From Chlamydiota bacterium (GTDB taxonomy: Bacteria > Chlamydiota > Chlamydiia > Chlamydiales > JAJFMB01), in NCBI GenBank assembly GCA_021772355.1, contig JAJFMB010000082.1, forward strand, positions 1 to 7,742: DNA of 7,742 nucleotides. The letters are read 5' to 3'. A program made the position numbers and the translations under genes. Shown here in pieces: positions 5,930 to 7,742 of the stretch. The notes below the pieces were generated by a model, which saw only the letters and a list, made by a program, of their open reading frames with translations, was not told where the DNA came from and did no database searches. Numbering within the stretch: the stretch's first letter is position 1; each line of letters starts with the position of its first letter.

Positions 5930-5937
5930 AAGGCCTT
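5930..5937. promoter_or_regulatory. Palindrome between two divergent promoters (candidate operator)
   Basis: AAGGCCTT is a perfect 8-base palindrome, loosely extended on both sides. It lies between the two predicted -35 boxes (5912-5917 on the - strand, 5941-5946 on the + strand). A regulator bound here could affect both genes. An 8-base palindrome can also arise by chance. Confidence 0.25.
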
Positions 5938-5940
5938 GAT

Positions 5941-5969
5941 TTGTAAAGTGTTGAAATATTTGCTATAAT
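5941..5969 (+). promoter_or_regulatory. Strong predicted promoter of the 130-residue protein gene
   Basis: TTGTAA (5941-5946) is followed after 17 bases by a perfect TATAAT (5964-5969), preceded by TG one base upstream (TGC-TATAAT, extended -10). The expected start of transcription is near 5975-5977, leaving a leader of about 100 bases. Confidence 0.75.
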
Positions 5970-5970
5970 A

Positions 5971-6065
5971 AATATGGGGATTAGTTCTTGCCACTTTTTT
6001 CTCAGCAGAGTAGTTTTCAAAATGATGAGGGGATGGTGCCTGAAAATTTTTAATCCCCTAATATT
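5971..6065 (+). promoter_or_regulatory. Leader with two mutually exclusive hairpins
   Basis: GGGGAT occurs twice, as GGGGATTA at 5976-5983 and AGGGGAT at 6028-6034. The first can form 8 perfect pairs with TAATCCCC at 6051-6058, and if AATAT (5971-5975) is transcribed it can add 5 pairs with ATATT at 6061-6065. The second can form 7 pairs with ATCCCCT at 6053-6059. Both need the same 3' strand, which lies just before the ribosome binding site AGAGG (6067-6071). This layout could act as a translational switch, but the ligand or trigger is unknown and no known riboswitch class is recognised. Confidence 0.4.
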
Positions 6066-6076
6066 TAGAGGTATGC

Positions 6077-6469
6077 ATGGAAACGGCTACAATTGCTTTA
6101 TTTGGAGAGGCGGAGAAAGGTGATTATTGCACAGCCTATTATTGCCAGACTTTGCCACAAGTACTCGATTATTTAGGCCATCCTCCTCCGGAGAGTCAGG
6201 GTTTGCATTTGGCCACACAAAGTATTCTTTACCGGCGTAATGTTCTTTTCTTTCGCGTTCGGGAAGAAGGATTTAGTGAAGAGGATTATTTTATTGGTCT
6301 CAAATACTTAGAGGCTCAAAATCTTTTCAACACGATTTCGGGGATTTGTGCGCCGGGGGTTGGGGATAAGGAGATCATTAATGCGATGATTCCGATTTGT
6401 CATACCTACCAAAGCATTCTTATGATAAATGAAGCAGATCTCTACGATTACCTTACGGCTCAGGACTAA
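6077..6469 (+). CDS. Conserved-looking hypothetical protein, 130 residues
   Basis: This soluble 130-residue protein lacks a signal peptide and membrane segments. The ATG at 6077 follows AGAGG (6067-6071) by 5 bases, and an in-frame stop just upstream (6059-6061) excludes a longer form. Visible features: a start resembling a beta strand and turn (ATIALFGEAEKGDY), a proline patch HPPPES near 35-40, a mixed alpha/beta middle, and an acidic end (NEADLYDYLTAQD). Five cysteines are scattered without a motif (18, 23, 91, 108 and none paired closely besides the first two are evident). I do not recognise the family. A strong promoter, a long structured leader and a following terminator show an independently transcribed, single-gene unit, which makes it very likely real. 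It might be specific to Chlamydiae, but that is a guess. Confidence 0.8.
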   Translation: METATIALFGEAEKGDYCTAYYCQTLPQVLDYLGHPPPESQGLHLATQSILYRRNVLFFRVREEGFSEEDYFIGLKYLEAQNLFNTISGICAPGVGDKEIINAMIPICHTYQSILMINEADLYDYLTAQD

Positions 6470-6477
6470 ATTATTTT

Positions 6478-6505
6478 TGCCCCCAAATGACGGGGGCATT
6501 TCTTG
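6478..6505 (+). terminator. Hairpin terminator after the 130-residue protein gene
   Basis: TGCCCCC (6478-6484) pairs with GGGGGCA (6492-6498) around a 7-base loop, followed by TTTCTT. The stem is strong and the T-run modest. It starts 8 bases after the stop codon. Read on the - strand the hairpin is followed by A, not T, so it is a poor intrinsic terminator for the convergent peroxiredoxin gene. Confidence 0.75.
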
Positions 6506-6521
6506 GAACACGATATCTTAC

Positions 6522-7109
6522 TTAATTCATCGTAAAATATTTCTCTAGGCCCTCTTGCGTAGGCTGCATGCTTTTCTGACCATTTTGCCAGTTTGCCGGA
6601 CACACTTCCCCATGTTGTTCATGAAAGAGAAGGGCATCTAAGATGCGAATTGCCTCATCAACAGAGCGTCCCAAAGGAAGATCGTTGATCACTTGGTGGC
6701 GGACAATGCCTTCTTTATCAATAAGGAAAAGTCCTCGAAATGCAATCCCTTCTTCTTCGAGAAGAACGTCGTAATCACGGGCGATCGTTTTATTGATATC
6801 TGAAAGAATCGGGTAGTTGACACCTTGGATACCCCCTTTTGACTTGGGAGTATTTAACCAAGCGTAATGGGAATAGCAGCTGTCGATTGAGCAACCGATC
6901 ACCTGTGTATTGCGTCGTTCAAATTCGCTAAGCTTTTCTTGAAAAGCATGTAGCTCCGTAGGACATACGAACGTAAAATCTAAGGGATAGAAAAATAAGA
7001 TGATGTTTTTTCCTCTGAAATTTTCAAGGGAAAAATTATCTATGATTTTCTGACCTTGCACAGCTTTTGCCTTAAAGTCAGGTGCTTTTTTTCCAACGAG
7101 AACAGCCAT
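6522..7109 (-). CDS. ahpC: Typical 2-Cys peroxiredoxin (AhpC/TSA, Prx1 type)
   Basis: This 195-residue cytoplasmic thiol peroxidase reduces hydrogen peroxide and organic peroxides, then is recycled by thioredoxin or an AhpF-like reductase. Diagnostic marks: the active-site stretch FYPLDFTFVCPTE at 40-52 with peroxidatic Cys49 and Thr46, conserved Arg125, and the resolving cysteine Cys170 in HGEVCPANW. A GGIQG segment at 92-96 resembles the GGLG loop, and a YF pair at 191-192 lies in the C-terminal tail; these two features mark peroxiredoxins that can be inactivated by overoxidation. Length matches the family. The start has an excellent AGGAGGT (7115-7121) 6 bases upstream and a near-consensus promoter. 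It is a single-gene unit, 88 bases from the upstream hydrolase gene and convergent with the 130-residue gene. Chlamydial genomes carry one such thiol-specific antioxidant protein, so the symbol follows that usage; no ahpF is visible here. Confidence 0.95.
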   Translation of the reverse strand: MAVLVGKKAPDFKAKAVQGQKIIDNFSLENFRGKNIILFFYPLDFTFVCPTELHAFQEKLSEFERRNTQVIGCSIDSCYSHYAWLNTPKSKGGIQGVNYPILSDINKTIARDYDVLLEEEGIAFRGLFLIDKEGIVRHQVINDLPLGRSVDEAIRILDALLFHEQHGEVCPANWQNGQKSMQPTQEGLEKYFTMN

Positions 7110-7114
7110 ATCTA

Positions 7115-7121
7115 ACCTCCT
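7115..7121 (-). promoter_or_regulatory. Ribosome binding site of the peroxiredoxin gene
   Basis: AGGAGGT on the - strand, a full anti-16S match, lies 6 bases before the ATG at 7109. Together with its promoter this predicts high expression. Confidence 0.85.
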
Positions 7122-7142
7122 AAATTAAAAATAGATGTGAGT

Positions 7143-7171
7143 ATTGTAGCATAATTAGAAGGATTTGTTAA
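7143..7171 (-). promoter_or_regulatory. Predicted promoter of the peroxiredoxin gene
   Basis: On the - strand TTAACA (7166-7171, 5 of 6 matches) and TACAAT (7143-7148, 5 of 6) are exactly 17 bases apart, with TGC directly before the -10 (extended -10). The leader would be about 27 bases. I see no clear PerR- or OxyR-like operator, but cannot exclude one. Confidence 0.75.
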
Positions 7172-7197
7172 GGCAAAAAATTGAGTGTTATCGGTTT

Positions 7198-7742
7198 TTA
7201 ACTGCCGAAAATGTTTTCAGCATTAGACAGCCAGGTTTCTGCGCCGATGGTTGTTGAGGGTCCATGCCCGGGATAAACAGTGGTTTGGGGTGGTAATATG
7301 GCAAGTTTTTTTAGTGAAGGCCACATAAGATCGGGTTGGGCTGTGGGAAAAGAAAGGTTGCCGATCGATCCCTTAAAGAGGGTGTCTCCAGAAAAAAGGA
7401 TATTTTCTTTTTCGGAATAGAAACATACGCCACCAGGTGTATGCCCTGGAGTGTGGATGACGCGAAAGGAAAGGTTTCCAATGGAAATAGTATCTGTTTC
7501 GTTAATAAGTAGGTCGGGCTCAGTTCCGGGAATTGTATCCCAGCAGGGCAATCCGTCTGCTCCCGGATTTTTGAGATTCGGGACATCTTTTGAGTGAATG
7601 TAGAGTGGTATTTGCAGATTTTTTTTAAGTTTTGCAGCGTCGCCGATATGGTCCCAATGGGAGTGTGTAATCAAAATTTTATCAGGTTTTATTTCGTGAT
7701 CTTTCAGAAATGAGATAATAGCGTCGTAGCTATCGACACCGG
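7198..7742 (-). CDS. Metallo-beta-lactamase-fold hydrolase, glyoxalase-II-like (5' end outside window)
   Basis: The frame is open to the right edge, so the N-terminus is missing and only about 181 residues are visible. Metal motifs are those of the YcbL/GloB-like group: T-H-S-H-W-D-H-I-G-D (HxHxDH), then H-T-P-G-H-T-P-G-G, S-G-D-T-L-F-K-G-S-I-G and Y-P-G-H-G, each in the right order. Such enzymes bind two metal ions and hydrolyse thioesters such as S-lactoylglutathione or related small substrates; the exact substrate is not predictable, and the C-terminal glutathione-binding domain of true glyoxalase II is absent (the protein ends about 24 residues after PGHG). The piece just before the first motif (VDSYDAIISFLKDHEIKPDK) is the usual helix leading into it, so an internal start at 7674 is not real. 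No terminator hairpin is seen after the stop; the peroxiredoxin promoter follows within 30 bases. Confidence 0.9.
   Translation of the reverse strand, partial: GVDSYDAIISFLKDHEIKPDKILITHSHWDHIGDAAKLKKNLQIPLYIHSKDVPNLKNPGADGLPCWDTIPGTEPDLLINETDTISIGNLSFRVIHTPGHTPGGVCFYSEKENILFSGDTLFKGSIGNLSFPTAQPDLMWPSLKKLAILPPQTTVYPGHGPSTTIGAETWLSNAENIFGS

Overview
The window looks like ordinary chromosome from a bacterium of the phylum Chlamydiae, most likely one of the environmental (Waddlia/Parachlamydia-like) lineages rather than Chlamydia itself. This is an inference from gene content and protein flavour: a chlamydial-type enolase, a thiol-specific-antioxidant type peroxiredoxin, an SLC13/RCK permease, small lineage-type orphans, moderate GC and good Shine-Dalgarno sites. 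No single sequence proves it.

Left part (1-1546, + strand): three tightly packed genes. They are the 3' end of an unrecognised gene, a VanX/DdpX-type D-Ala-D-Ala dipeptidase, and a SpoU/TrmH-family RNA 2'-O-methyltransferase. Successive reading frames overlap by 11 and 8 bases, so they read as one translationally coupled operon. Next comes a gene-free stretch of about 790 bp (1547-2333) between convergent units. It is dominated by two tandem copies of a 298-bp unit that is full of strong hairpins and is clearly non-coding. I consider this the most unusual part of the window. Each copy could contain a small structured RNA with its own -10 box and a terminator-like end.

Middle (2334-5857): a large SLC13-family permease with two RCK_C domains and an apparent N-terminal signal peptide (- strand) is divergent from enolase (+ strand). 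Enolase converges on a 76-residue exported, cysteine-rich and acidic orphan (- strand). Their stop codons overlap, leaving no room for a terminator.

Right part (5858-7742): a compact divergent promoter region separates that orphan from a 130-residue unknown protein (+ strand). The unknown has a strong extended -10 promoter and a leader of about 100 nt with two mutually exclusive hairpins near its ribosome binding site. After a hairpin terminator come a typical 2-Cys peroxiredoxin (- strand, own near-consensus promoter) and the 3' part of a glyoxalase-II-like metallo-beta-lactamase-fold hydrolase (- strand) that runs off the right edge.

Functionally this is mostly housekeeping: glycolysis, peroxide defence, RNA modification, cell-wall dipeptide metabolism and anion transport. 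I saw no CRISPR array, transposase, tRNA or rRNA. The best candidates for something undescribed are the tandem structured repeat and the leader RNA at 5971-6065.
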